NCBI RefSeq assembly: GCF_964340395.1
Contig: NC_135568.1
Location: 10,893,776-10,957,775, forward strand
Direction: 5' to 3'
Length of the DNA: 64,000 bases
DNA from: Glandiceps talaboti
Taxonomy: Eukaryota > Hemichordata > Enteropneusta > Spengelidae
Shown: positions 1 through 10,605 of the stretch, in pieces
Layout of the letters: each line of letters starts with the position of its first letter
Position numbering within the stretch: the first letter of the stretch is position 1
Notes under the pieces: generated by a model
What the model saw: the letters and a program-made list of their open reading frames with translations, nothing else
What the model was told of the DNA's origin: nothing
Databases searched by the model: none
Program-made: the position numbers and the translations under genes

Positions 1-224
1 TTTGTGATATTGTTAATAAGTATTGTCATGTATTATTCATCAGATCTGATTAATCATATATAAACCTGCCAGCTTCCATGATGTGTAACTGTTTCATGCG
101 TCATTAATTTTTACATGCAGTGTCCCTTGGGGCAAAAGATTTACTTTTTCTCTTTTTGCTAGTAGCTGTGATGGAAATAGTTAGAATAGAACTCATTAAA
201 AGTTTGGTAGAGGGTTTATTTTAA

Positions 225-422
225 GTGTATATGTGCAAAATTATCACAATTATCATTGTCATCATCATCATCATCATCTTTACCACCATCATCATCACCA
301 CCACTACCACCATCACCATCAACATCATCTTTACCACCACCACCACTACCACCATCGCCATCATCATCATCATGTTTACCACCACCAACACCACCACCAT
401 CATCAATCATCATCACCAACAC

Positions 423-494
<72 letters not shown>

Positions 495-565
495 ACATTA
501 TCACTAATCATCATCACCCTCACCACCACCACCACCACCACCACCACCATCATCATCACTAGCTC
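225..565. repeat. (CAT/CAC)n trinucleotide microsatellite
   Basis: An interrupted CAT/CAC/ATC array. The block from about 423 to 494 is almost pure CAT; the flanks mix CAC and CAT. The open frames here (poly-His, poly-Ser, poly-Asp) are products of the repeat and not genes. A sister array of the same composition lies at 36370-36665. Confidence 0.95.
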
Positions 566-1777
566 AAAATCTAATTTTGCAATGAATATCATTAATTTTA
601 AACTGAATATCCACAATGTCAAATACTAAAATTGATGAAATTTAGATTTCCACACCATCATCATCATTTAGACAATTTTACTTTTAGTAGAACAATAAAC
701 CTTAGGATTTGTAACATTATTTCACTTTATTCACTTTAGTTATCCATCAGTCTGTCAAATGAATTGTCTGTTTCACTTTTATTGTCAGGTATTTATACTT
801 CAGCTGTACATACTTCAGAAAGTTCAGTTTCCATATGTTCACTCAAAACAAAGGTTAAATGTACACTATACAGATTTCAATTAACGTTAACATTCTATAA
901 ATATGTCATACAAGTGTATTATCAATTACAATTATCAATTATTTCAGTAGTTGGTAGAAAGAATGTCATCACCAGTGTGTTAACTCATTGTCATATTTTT
1001 TTTTATTTTTTTCTTCATTAATTTAATCTAAGAACAGGAAAATCACAGCTGTGCAGGAAAATATTCTTAAACTGTTCAATATGTAAATCTAAATTTCAAA
1101 AATATAAAATTGACTTTTTTCAGACAAGAAATCAACTGGTGTTATTACCAATATTCATTCATTCATTCATTCATTCATTTATTACAAGTGTCAAATTCAA
1201 AATGTACATAACAGTAGTAGCAAAATTATAGTAATTTTAGTATACTATAATTATAAACAAAACAGAATTGGCAATTTTGGAGTCCAAAAACTAGTTTTTC
1301 GCTAGTCGAGTTTGGCTTCACTAAAATTCTCTTTTTGACAAGAAATTAGAAATTAATAAGTGATGTCACCACTAAAAAGGTGTGAATCTTTTTTCTTTCT
1401 TTCTTTCTTTTTCTTTTTTTTTTGACAAGAAATCAGTCAGTTATGTTTACTAAGGATAATTGTATCACTTGGTTGTGCCATAACTGTTATCTGGTAGCAA
1501 CATTCAGTTGTTGATGTTGTATTTTACACTCAGTATAAATAACTCAATATAAATATTTACACAGTGTATAAACTACTTGGTTGTAGTGGTGTGGTGAACA
1601 GAAGTGTTATGTCTGTGTTTATAAAACATTGCCACTATTATGCCACTATGTTGATCTCAAAGTTATCTATGGTGTCAATGAAAGTTATCCATGGATACAG
1701 TGATTATGATATAGTCACCTTGAAGTCTTGCTGTTGTGTTCCCCTTAGTACACTGTGTACCATGGAAATGTATCTAT
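566..1777. other. AT-rich non-coding stretch
   Basis: No gene seen. It holds a short (ATTC)n run near 1156-1180 and a TTTC-rich pyrimidine tract near 1388-1420. Confidence 0.6.
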
Positions 1778-2650
1778 TAGCCATGCTATACTGTAGAACA
1801 GAACAGTATGGATTCCAGGCTACAAATAGCCATGCTATACTGTAGAACAGGACAGTATGGGTTCCAGGCTACAAATAGCCATGCTATACTGTAGAACAGG
1901 ACAGTATGGATTCCAGGCTACAAATAGCCATGCTATACTGTAGAACAGGACAGTATGGATTCCATGCAACAAATAGCCATGTTATATTGTAGAACAGGAC
2001 AGTATGGATTCTAGGCTACAAATAGCCATGCTATACTGTAGAACAGGACAGTATGGATTCCAGGCTATACTGTAGAACAGGACAGTATGGATTCCAGGCT
2101 ACAAATAGCCATGCTATACTGTAGAACAGGACAGTATGGATTCTAGGCTACAAATAGCCATGCTATACTGTAGAACAGGACAGTATGGATTCCAGGCTGC
2201 AAATAGCCATGCTATAGTGTAGAACAGGACAGTATGGATTCCAGGCTACAAATAGCCATGCTATACTGTAGAACAGGACAGTATGGATTCCAGGCTACAA
2301 ATAGCCATATTATACTGTAGAACAGGACAGTATGGATTCCAGGCTGCAAATAGCCATGCTATAGTGTAGAACAGGACAGTATGGATTCTAGGCTACAAAT
2401 AGCCATGCTATATACTGTAGAACAGGACAGTATGGATTCCAGGCTACAAATAGCCATGCTATAGTGTAGAACAGGACAGTATGGATTCCTGGCTACAAAT
2501 AGCCATTCTATAGTATATTGACAGGACAGAATGAATTTTCGGCTATACTGTACAAGTTCAGTACAACAGGACAGTATGGATTCAAGGCTATGCTGTAGAA
2601 CAGGACAGAATGGATTCTAGGCTATACTGTAGAACAGGACTTAATAGATT
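1778..2650. repeat. 49-bp tandem satellite, about 17 copies
   Basis: Head-to-tail 49-bp units; the conserved CTGTAGAAC word recurs at 1791, 1840 and 1889 and so on. Copies are nearly identical up to about 2500, then become shorter and diverged. Each unit can form a small hairpin (ATACTGT ... ACAGTAT, 8-base loop). Each unit also carries GGATTCCAGGCTA, which is exactly the terminal sequence of the foldback element at 3704-3810. Confidence 0.95.
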
Positions 2651-3003
2651 CCAACCTACAAACACATTAACATTTTTATTTAAAAACTATAGGCTGAAAT
2701 TTAAGACTGAAGTACATATATTGTATAATACAAGTATGCAACTCTATCCTACCATCCAGTGAACTTCAACACGTACAATTGTAACGTAAACTGTAAACAG
2801 TTTTCTTTGATTTCAACAAATGTCTGGACATGCTACATAATATGCTGACCTAACATTTCTGCACACTTGGTGGTATGTACCCCAAAAATACACACATCTG
2901 TTGAACAGTGGTTTCAAAACATACACACATCTCATGAGTTCATGCAAACTTCCACTTTCTGTTGGCATATTGCCATGAAGTGATGGATGTATTTGTAGAC
3001 TTT
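2651..3003. other. non-coding, nothing recognised
   Basis: AT-rich sequence without a convincing open frame, RNA gene or repeat. Confidence 0.5.
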
Positions 3004-3316
3004 GTATAATATACCATGCATAAGCCAAAAATATGGAATATATACTTTGGTCGTTCTATGTCACGACAGCACACATCTATGTCACGGGTTCCACTGTGTT
3101 TGAAATATGAATCAAAACGTGCAAAATTGCATGATATTTCTTTGATATTACTGGCACTGGTTTTATTATGTTATTCTCCAATATTTTTCTTCGTTCAGCT
3201 GGAAAACACTCGTGACCTAAAGTAGCGACTCATAGTGACAAAAACCCCTTCTTAGGTCACTTGTATTTTTCTTGACTGAATGAAGAAAATATTGGGAAAT
3301 ATAATATAACATCTAA
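3004..3316 (+). mobile_element. non-autonomous hairpin element, family 'CCATGCAT' (copy A)
   Basis: A non-coding interspersed element of about 310 bp. The left part starts near GTATAATATACCATGCA. The right part is an imperfect hairpin: a left arm from about 3170 (TTATTCTCCAATATTTTTCT) pairs with the arm ending near 3310. Clearly homologous copies occur at 44651-45000 (same strand) and 47109-47445 (opposite strand), which establishes a dispersed family. Transposon class unknown. Confidence 0.75.
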
Positions 3317-3703
3317 ATATATGGCTAATTTAGAAATGTCAGATTTAATACTTTCATTTGTATACTTAGTTATGCTTCTAAATATCTTTTATGAATTGCA
3401 GGCTTACAGTTTGAGATATATTTAGAAATATTAATGAAATTCATTTAAAAACTCATGATTTCACTTATGAAAATGAAGTAATGTTCATGGCACTAGTGTG
3501 GCAAATTTACATCTAGTATGCTTCTATCTATAGAAATATATGATATGTTTTATGAACATTTTATAACACATTTTGACCACTTGTCAGTTGATAGGCTTGT
3601 AGTAGTCTTAAGATAATTTTTACAACTATCATAATTTATTGAATGGTCGTGTAATGGTTGTGAAGTCAGTCATTCTATCTTAGAACCTCATCTAGTTCTA
3701 CAA
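3317..3703. other. AT-rich non-coding stretch
   Basis: No coding potential or repeat recognised. Confidence 0.5.
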
Positions 3704-3810
3704 TAGCCTGGAATCCATGCAGATAGGGATTTTAAATTTTGGTTTCTCCATCAAAAAACTAAGTGGGAAAACCAAAATTTAAAATTCCCATCCACATGGA
3801 TTCCAGGCTA
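3704..3810. mobile_element. foldback MITE, TAGCCTGGAATCCATG ends (copy 1)
   Basis: Arms of about 43 bp (3704-3746 and 3768-3810) are near-perfect inverted repeats around a ~20-bp loop. Ends are TAGCCTGGAATCCATG and CATGGATTCCAGGCTA. A flanking TA dinucleotide is compatible with a TA target as in Tc1/mariner-type MITEs, but this is inference. A diverged relative lies at 28250-28343. Confidence 0.85.
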
Positions 3811-3848
3811 TACAGTTATCCCATAACTTCTTTGACCACATCAGTAGT

Positions 3849-4198
3849 AAAGAATAAGGGAATAAGGGTGATACATTCTTGCCAACTCTTTTAAATTTCC
3901 TTCTGTTAGCAGCTAAGAGATACATTTATGTGAGTTGTTGTAATGGGAAATTACCCGATTTTATATCATTTAAACCTTTTGTACACAGAATACAAAAATA
4001 TGAGTTTTTTATTGCGAATCATAAGAACAAACTCGATAAGCACTTTAAAAAATGGGGTGATTTTCTTTAAAAACTTGGTCCAAATGATTTGTAGTGAATT
4101 GTAATCTTTACTTGATTTACTTGTTTTTCTTTGATGTTATTGAACTTCTGACTGCAATAAAAATCTTGTTAAATACAAAAAAAAAAAGAATAAGGGAA
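3849..4198 (+). mobile_element. 5'-truncated non-LTR retrotransposon 3' end with target-site duplication
   Basis: A 14-bp direct repeat, AAAGAATAAGGGAA, flanks the insert (3849-3862 and 4185-4198). The insert ends in an A-tract (about 4177-4187) after a short 3' UTR. From about 3864 to 4070 one frame encodes roughly 68 residues (LLNFLLLAAKRYIY ... HFKKWGDFL, then stop). This resembles the extreme C-terminus of L1-like reverse transcriptases, where a Leu-rich helix with Ala-Lys-x-x-Ile is followed by a basic tail ending near Lys-Trp. The rest of the ORF and the 5' end are absent, as expected for abortive target-primed reverse transcription. Clade assignment is from memory of the family. Confidence 0.85.
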
Positions 4199-4500
4199 CA
4201 TCAAGTTTGACATTGCTATGCATAATAGTTTAATTGCAGCAGAAGTCAAAATAGTTTAATTGCAGCAGTGCTAAATTCCGATACAATCCTCTATTCGGGG
4301 ATTCATAAACTGTATAGAGATTTGTTGTATTTTTAAATGCTTTTATTTGTTCATGTGTGTATTTGTCAGATTGTCTTTTTAAAGTCTTACTTGTTTTAAA
4401 TTGCCGTTTTTTATGTATAGTTTTTATCTATGGGATGTTTTTGAGCGTGTTTGCGTTCTTTTCTTTCCCGAAATAAAGTTTAATAATAATAATAATAATA
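4199..4500 (+). mobile_element. probable retroposon 3' end with (AAT)n tail
   Basis: T-rich sequence ending in AAATAAAGTTT followed by (AAT)n at about 4479-4500. This is the usual look of a non-LTR element 3' end with a microsatellite-like tail. No coding part and no target duplication could be defined. Confidence 0.4.
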
Positions 4501-5080
4501 AGTGGTGTATAAAATTACATAAGAGGGCACCATGGGATAGAGAACACCAAATCTTGGTTGGTCACAAGACAAGAAATTACTGTGCATCCAGGCATGTCAA
4601 AAGAGAGCATACTGGTACATATGTCTAAGGGGGTCAAGGGTCAAAGTTGTGATGTCTCTTAATTGGAGAGAATTTGATGATAGTGTAAAGAACACTTGAC
4701 ATTACATGTATGTCATGCCAGTGGGATTACAGATAAGGTATAATACAGCATAAGATTACACTTTTAGGCAAGGAAATCTTTACAGCTGATTACATCCAGG
4801 GATGAGTAAATATATTTCACATATTATTTTTTACCATCAATAATCCAAGAAATAAATGAGAAAAAACAAAATACAAAATACAAAAAACACATACAAAACT
4901 AAACAGGAAAATGTTGGCAAATCGCTAATTATATATATGTAATAAGACCAATAGTTTTTGCAGAAATCAGAGAAATCTAAGTCAGTGCAGCTATAGATTA
5001 AAGTATGGCTATATTCTTCAAAATGCATCTTTTTATACTAAAAGTAAACAACAACTTTCGTTGGACAATTATACAATATA
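4501..5080. other. non-coding, nothing recognised
   Basis: AT-rich; short open frames have no protein-like composition. Confidence 0.5.
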
Positions 5081-5251
5081 GTTACTTTGAGGTGGTAAAT
5101 TGGAAACGAATGCGACATTTTGATCCATCTACTATGGACCTTGGTCGCACAATGATTTAATTATTTGGCTTTGATGTCTCTCTCTGGATCAAGGTCTGTA
5201 GTACACAGATCAAAAGTCACATTTATTTCCAATTCACCATTCCAAAGTAAC
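5081..5251. mobile_element. 171-bp foldback MITE, GTTACTTTG ends
   Basis: Imperfect inverted arms of about 65 bp (5081-5150 and 5190-5251). The tips are GTTACTTTG and CAAAGTAAC, and the flanks are TATA on both sides. This suggests a TA (or TATA) target duplication. No second copy noticed in the window. Confidence 0.8.
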
Positions 5252-5672
5252 TATAATGTACTGTCCTATTGATTCTTGGAACCATGAACAATATATTTCC
5301 CATAGCAACTTTCTTACTTTAAGAGAACAGGAGAAAATTATTAAACAGAAGCTATTAAAGAGTTTTTAAAGAAGGTATGTTAGGTAAAATTTGAAATATT
5401 TGTGGTTATGTTATTACTGATGACTCTTAGGTCAAGAACTAGCCACATTATATTGCATGTACTGTATACATCTTGTATGTATAGTATATATTCAAACAGC
5501 CGTAATTTCATTGATATCTAGAACACTGAACATAAAATTGAAACTACTCATATCATGGCTCATAAAGTTTCCACAACCAGACTTGACCTGACCTGACCTG
5601 ACTGAGCAACACAAGCCAGTCACACCTAAATCAGAGTATTTGTTTAATCAATGTAATACTTGGCTGAATGTA
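5252..5672. other. non-coding stretch
   Basis: Only a four-unit CCTGA micro-repeat near 5583-5603 stands out. Confidence 0.5.
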
Positions 5673-6270
5673 GCTCTCTTTACATGTTTGATTATTAAAC
5701 AGTAACCACAATGACAGGTTCGATCAATATGGTGAATTTTAACAATGAAATGTACACCATAACAGCTAGCATCACAGAAAGGTGTATAACCCAGTAATAA
5801 TAGATCATGGCTCTCTTTACATGTTTGATTATCAAACAGTAACCACAGTGACAGGTTCGATTAGACTGTCGACAGTCGTTCGTGCCTTTTTTGCTACATT
5901 TCATTTAAATCAAAGTTGTCACCTCGCTCCGTAGCACTGAATACTAATGCATACTGATAGGAACTGCGATTGCCAAAGGCACAAACTGTGAGTGCCACCG
6001 GCACTTGCTGATCAGTACGCGGTTATAGTATTGCTCCAGATCGGAACGAGGCAACAACTTTAGTTTTAGATAAAACGTAGCAAGAAGGCACAAGACTGTC
6101 GACAGTCTAGGTTCAATCAATAGGGTGAATTTTAACAATGAAATGTACACCATAACAGCATCACAGAAAGGTGTATAACCCAGTAATAATAGATCATGGC
6201 TCTCTTTACATGTTTAATTATCAAAAAGTAACCACAATGACAGGTTCTACCCAGTAACAATAGATCATGG
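5673..6270. repeat. ~137-bp tandem repeat, interrupted by a foldback element
   Basis: Units begin CTCTCTTTACATG at about 5674, 5811 and 6200. Removing the element at 5864-6107 and its target duplication brings the second interval to about 134 bp, close to the first. The transposon therefore landed inside a pre-existing tandem array. Confidence 0.8.
5864..6107. mobile_element. MULE-like foldback element (copy 1)
   Basis: Both tips are the self-palindromic 14-mer GACTGTCGACAGTC. Behind them, arms of about 90 bp match as inverted repeats at roughly 80%. The flanks AGGTTCGATT and AGGTTCAATC look like a diverged 10-11-bp target-site duplication; comparison with the adjacent intact tandem units supports that reading. 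Long arms plus a 9-11-bp duplication are characteristic of Mutator-like (MULE) foldback elements. No coding capacity. A younger copy is at 30532-30745. Confidence 0.85.
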
Positions 6271-6506
6271 ACATTTAAGATGTTGTATATGTATAGTCAT
6301 TAGGGGTTGCAATATTCTGATATTTTTAGGACACTGTCAGACAGACTTCACTCCATTAGACTCATTGTCCACACTTGTCTCAAATATCATGATAGGAACT
6401 CATTATGTGATGATATGGAATGACTTTGCAGTCATACCCAGTATATCAGTAGACAGGTTTAAACTACCCATTATATCATAGTGGTTTCGTTTGACATTTG
6501 GATTTT
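6271..6506. other. non-coding, nothing recognised
   Basis: No gene or repeat seen. Confidence 0.5.
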
Positions 6507-6763
6507 GATGGTTGAATGGTTAGAGTAGCCGGCTAGGAATCTGCAAGTTATGGGTTTGCAGTGTTTGCACTAAGGTTGGAGAACCCAGTAACAGAAAGGG
6601 GTTAGAATGGCCGGTGAGGAATCTGCAAGTTGTGGGTTTGCAGTGTTTGCACTAAGGATGGGGAACCCAGTAACAGAAAGGGGTTAGAATGGCCGGTGAG
6701 GAATCTGCAAGTTGTGGGTTTGCAGTGTTTGCACTAAGGATGGGGAACCCAGTAACAGAAAGG
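6507..6763 (+). repeat. 82-bp tandem triplication with a SINE-like head
   Basis: Three units start GGTTAG at 6518, 6600 and 6682, exactly 82 bp apart. Just before the first unit, GATGGTTGAATGGTTAGAG resembles a tRNA A box with its flanks, and TTATGGGTTTGCAG sits where a B box would be. The array probably grew from a tRNA-derived SINE head; that origin is inference. A related minus-strand head is at 27290-27410. Confidence 0.8.
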
Positions 6764-6885
6764 GAAGTGTGGTAAAAGTGGCATAGTTTCCAATACATTG
6801 CACCATAAGTTTGGTGGGGAATCTCGGTAAAATGATAGGGGAAATCGGGTAGATTTTACCAGCATATACCCTTAACAAAAACACT
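6764..6885 (+). repeat. 'GGGGAATC..GTAGATTTTACC' interspersed repeat
   Basis: Continues directly from the 82-bp units. It shares blocks (AAAAGTGGCATAG, GGTAGATTTTACC, ACAAAAACACT) with 11986-12420 and, in reverse orientation, with 15607-16180. Probably the body of the same retroposon family. Confidence 0.65.
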
Positions 6886-7973
6886 CTCGTTTGAGCCTCG
6901 CTGATGCCAATAATTTCTGAGCAGCTAAAGTCCTTGAATAAACTTTAAACTATTTGTATCATTGAGCCTCAGTCTGCAAACTGGGGACCTTGTAGGACAG
7001 AGGTTGTTGTTTGAAGGATTTAATCCCATACACTTACAGAGTCTATGGATTATTTGCACTCCAGATGTACATGTAAGACTTTTGCTATATTATATAGGTC
7101 CTTTCACGGGAGGAGGGGGAATTAAAATATACCTTATGATCACAACATTTATTGTGGAAGGTGCTGTAAAAGTGTGCACGATGAGAATATATAACATAAT
7201 AAAAGATTATGAGAGAAGACAAGTAACCCAAATGACTTGTTTAAAGCGCAACCTTTTTTATTATTCAAAAATGGTAAAATGGTGAGAAATTACTTGTCTT
7301 TTTAGTACAGTTATTCATTTGTGTCTGAGTTCTTTTTCAAATGTGGGGAAAATTGTCAATTTAAGTGAGTATTTCCAAAGTTTTTATTTTAATGATCCAA
7401 TCTTTGTACATTATTTTCTAAAGGCATATTATCAGATAGACTGTAAAGATACATCTTCTTGTTCAGCCCTATCAGTCTTATAAACCACATAGCTGATAGT
7501 GTGACACAAATGTTGTATCTTACAGACTACTTATCGGAAACAAAACTTTTATTTTATTTTATTTTTGGTTATAAAGTACCTATTACTTTTGAATATATAA
7601 CTGTTACACAGTCAGACACAATGCCACCTAAGTAGATATACAATCATGGTAATTTTATACACATTATAACTTTTAATCACTGTTATTAATAAATCAACAA
7701 TAGTGAAATCATACTTCATGATTTATTTATATCTACTAAAGATGTCAGAACTTAAAATATGAAGATATCATACCAACATTATTATGAACTACTTTTAGGG
7801 TTACAAGTCTGGGGATAGCTATAAGGGATTAAGAAGAGTGCCTTGGGATAACCTGGGGAAGGGGGTTTATCTATTTCAAGTTTTATTGGTGGGATGGAAT
7901 TAGGACTTAGCTATTTCAAGTTTAGGGTTGATGTTTTTTTTTTAATAATAACAAATTATTCAGGGCAGCTCAT
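6886..7973. other. AT-rich non-coding stretch
   Basis: The longest frame (6962-7285) has no recognisable protein features and starts inside repeat-flanking sequence. Nothing else seen. Confidence 0.5.
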
Positions 7974-8360
7974 ATAGAATAGAATAGAATAGAATAGAAT
8001 AGAATAGAATAGAATAGAATAGAATAGAATAGAATAGAATATAGAATCTTCATTGCATATGTCAAGAAAACTACATTTCTTCATTGAATTTTCTGCAATA
8101 AGTATTTGGTGCGAATACAAACTAGTAAATATATAAACTACAGTAATAATAGTTTTAAAAAAAAAATAAGGTTTATACAAAAGTGTAAATTTTTGGTTAG
8201 ACAAATATAATGTATAATATTTTTATTTTTTTTATTTTTTAAATTCTGTATAATGTCTTTCCTTTTGATGAACGCTGAATTTAGGAAAGTTGTATATAAG
8301 TGTAACGGTACATCATATAAGTGATATGATACTAAAGTAAGTGAAAGAATTCTTTCCACC
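7974..8360 (-). mobile_element. possible LINE 3' end with (ATTCT)n tail
   Basis: A (TAGAA)n pentanucleotide run at about 7974-8041. On the minus strand it directly follows GCAATGAAGATTCTAT. A near-polyadenylation-signal sequence followed by a pentanucleotide tail is typical of non-LTR element 3' ends. The upstream minus-strand sequence (to about 8360) is AT-rich and gives no recognisable reverse transcriptase. The microsatellite is certain; the LINE reading is inference. Confidence 0.5.
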
Positions 8361-9319
8361 TAGGCCAACTCAAGCAGCTGAACAATCACACAAACATGAT
8401 AAACCTTGATAAAATAGAACTTAATACAGTATGAGATATGTAGACAACTAGAGGAAAAGCTACATGACAGACATAAAGTCACAAATCAAAATGAAAACTG
8501 ACAGATATGCAGTTACATCTAAGAATGTACATATTGAATGGTGATATACTGTCTAAGTTATGTATAGCCTAAGGTGTGGCTACATATACTGTGTGTTCTA
8601 CAAATAGGTTTGTACAGGGTTTTGAATATGTTTTTGAAATAGGTTTAGTACAGGGTTTTGAATATGTTAATATCCATTGAATATCAATATGTCCAATGGT
8701 GAAGTGTTACCGGGAAAATACAGACAAATATCGACAATGATATAGTATGAAGATCTGGTAATTTTCATAGGAGTAGTGACTCTGGCCAAGTAACAGAAAA
8801 AAGTTGATATTGTTATTAGATAATGCAGAGATTTGCTACCAGATTCTAAAAAATGATGGAAAAACAAACCAGGAACCTATACTGCAATATTATTACATGT
8901 ATGTACCAGTGATTACGTGCATTGTTGCACATACATTACTTGTTTTATATTTCCACTGCAGAGCAATGTACAGGAAACATTATTTATTGCAAACCTATAT
9001 GCAAATGAGGGTTGAATTGAAAATATTGTGATTTCAAAATCTTTAGCAAAGTTAGAAAAAATATTTTAAGTTTCAAGCTATCAGAAATCGATATTTTTCA
9101 GTGGTTTCTTGAACAGGATCTAGGAGGAATATCAAAATACAGTTAACTGCTGTTTATTTTGTTGAAAACAATGTGAATATAAGTAGTGGATAAACATAGT
9201 GTACTTGGTTTTAGAAATTTGTAAACATTGTATTTTGGAACTAGGTGAAGACTGTAAAATTGTTTTCTAGTGGCAAAAATATCTAGGTTTGCAGTATCTC
9301 TTCTCAGTATCTGTAAGAC
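8361..9319. other. non-coding stretch
   Basis: Only a short direct repeat (AGTACAGGGTTTTGAATATGTT-like, near 8615 and 8648) was noted. No gene seen. Confidence 0.5.
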
Positions 9320-9645
9320 CACAATAATTCTTAGGGTTAGAGAAATAACAGTTTTACTTCAGTTAGACAGCCAAGACACAGTGGTTGTTTAGAACTAATA
9401 CATGTAGAAGCTACCTGCAAGATCCATTGACCACAGGTCTTTGGGCTAGAAAAATAACAGTTTTACAGTTTAACTGTAATTGTTCAGCCAAGACACAGCG
9501 GTTGTTTAGAAGCTAAGGGAGCTGTAAGATCCATTGACCACAGGTCTTTGGGCTAGAAAAATAACAGTTTTACAGTTTAACTGTAATTGTTCAGCCAAGA
9601 CACAGCGGTTGTTTAGAAGCTAAGGGAGGTGCAAGATGCATGATA
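9320..9645. repeat. 107-117-bp tandem repeat, ~3 copies
   Basis: AGCCAAGACACAG recurs at 9369, 9486 and 9593. The last two units are almost identical, differing at a few bases. Non-coding. Confidence 0.85.
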
Positions 9646-10179
9646 GATTTCTTTCATTCATTCAACCATGATGGTCATTCATGCAGTCCTTGTTTTGTGA
9701 ATCTACTAGTGTCCTATGTATGTTTTGTAACTTTAGTAGGTCTTCATCAACCCTGACAAAATTGTTTGTAGTGAAAGTATTATCCTTGCGTTTATGGATG
9801 ACCTTCATTTACTTCAATGGTTCCATGACATTTTAGACATAGTCTAGAATTAATGTAGTCATTTCATTTCAAATCTGGCGATCATGTCCAACTAGTTTCC
9901 AGTACATGTAGTGATTGGTTTTCAAATCTGGCTAATGACTAGGAAAATCCAAATTTTTACCAACAAATCTAGCTATTATTGACAGTCTGATTAAGAACAG
10001 CACATGTCTGTAGTAATACTAATCCATAAGATATTGACAGGTGCTTATTTTATAATTGGTTCATGTTTATGTTTACGTTGTAACTACATCTTTAACACAG
10101 TTTGAAAGTAAGTCACATGTGAACACACTGTAATGTCATCAGTATATATTAAATGTTCAAATTGCATGAATAATGATAA
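9646..10179. other. non-coding stretch
   Basis: Nothing recognised. Confidence 0.5.
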
Positions 10180-10275
10180 TGATCTTTATTTGTACTGGAT
10201 ATAAATACTTGTCTCCCAAGAAGTCCAGTGAGATCCATCCCTCATTGGATCCATGATAAGTGGATTAACAGCTCT
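10180..10275 (-). mobile_element. possible retroposon 3' end (minus strand)
   Basis: On the minus strand the block ends TACAAATAAAGATCATTATC, a polyadenylation-signal-like core followed by an imperfect ATC/ATT tail. No coding part or target duplication identified. Confidence 0.35.
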
Positions 10276-10384
10276 TGGTGGTAATTACTAGTAGAATTCA
10301 TCTCAGAAAGTTATGCTATCAGTCATTAGAAATGTCCACCAGACTCTAAAGCAAACAACTAGAGTATATTTAGACATGGAAAGG

Positions 10385-10413
10385 TGTGTATGTGTTTGTG
10401 TTTGTATTTCGTG

Positions 10414-10479
<66 letters not shown>

Positions 10480-10605
10480 GTGTGTTTGTATGTGTGTGTA
10501 TGTGTGTATGTGTCTCTCTCTGTCTCTGTCTCTGTCTCTCTGTCTCTCTGTCTGTATGTATGTGTCTGTCTGCCTGTGTATGTGTATGTGTCTGTGTTTG
10601 TGTCT
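10385..10605. repeat. (GT)n / (CTGT)n microsatellite
   Basis: A long GT tract with a few interruptions (about 10414-10510) passes into CT/CTGT and TGTA-rich repeats up to about 10605. The Cys/Val or His/Thr open frames across it are artefacts. Confidence 0.95.

Noticed and set aside
225-629. Open frames of up to 134 codons (poly-His, poly-Ser, poly-Ile/Thr) over the first CAT/CAC array
   Set aside because: Produced in all frames by a trinucleotide microsatellite; composition is the repeat, with no flanking coding sequence.
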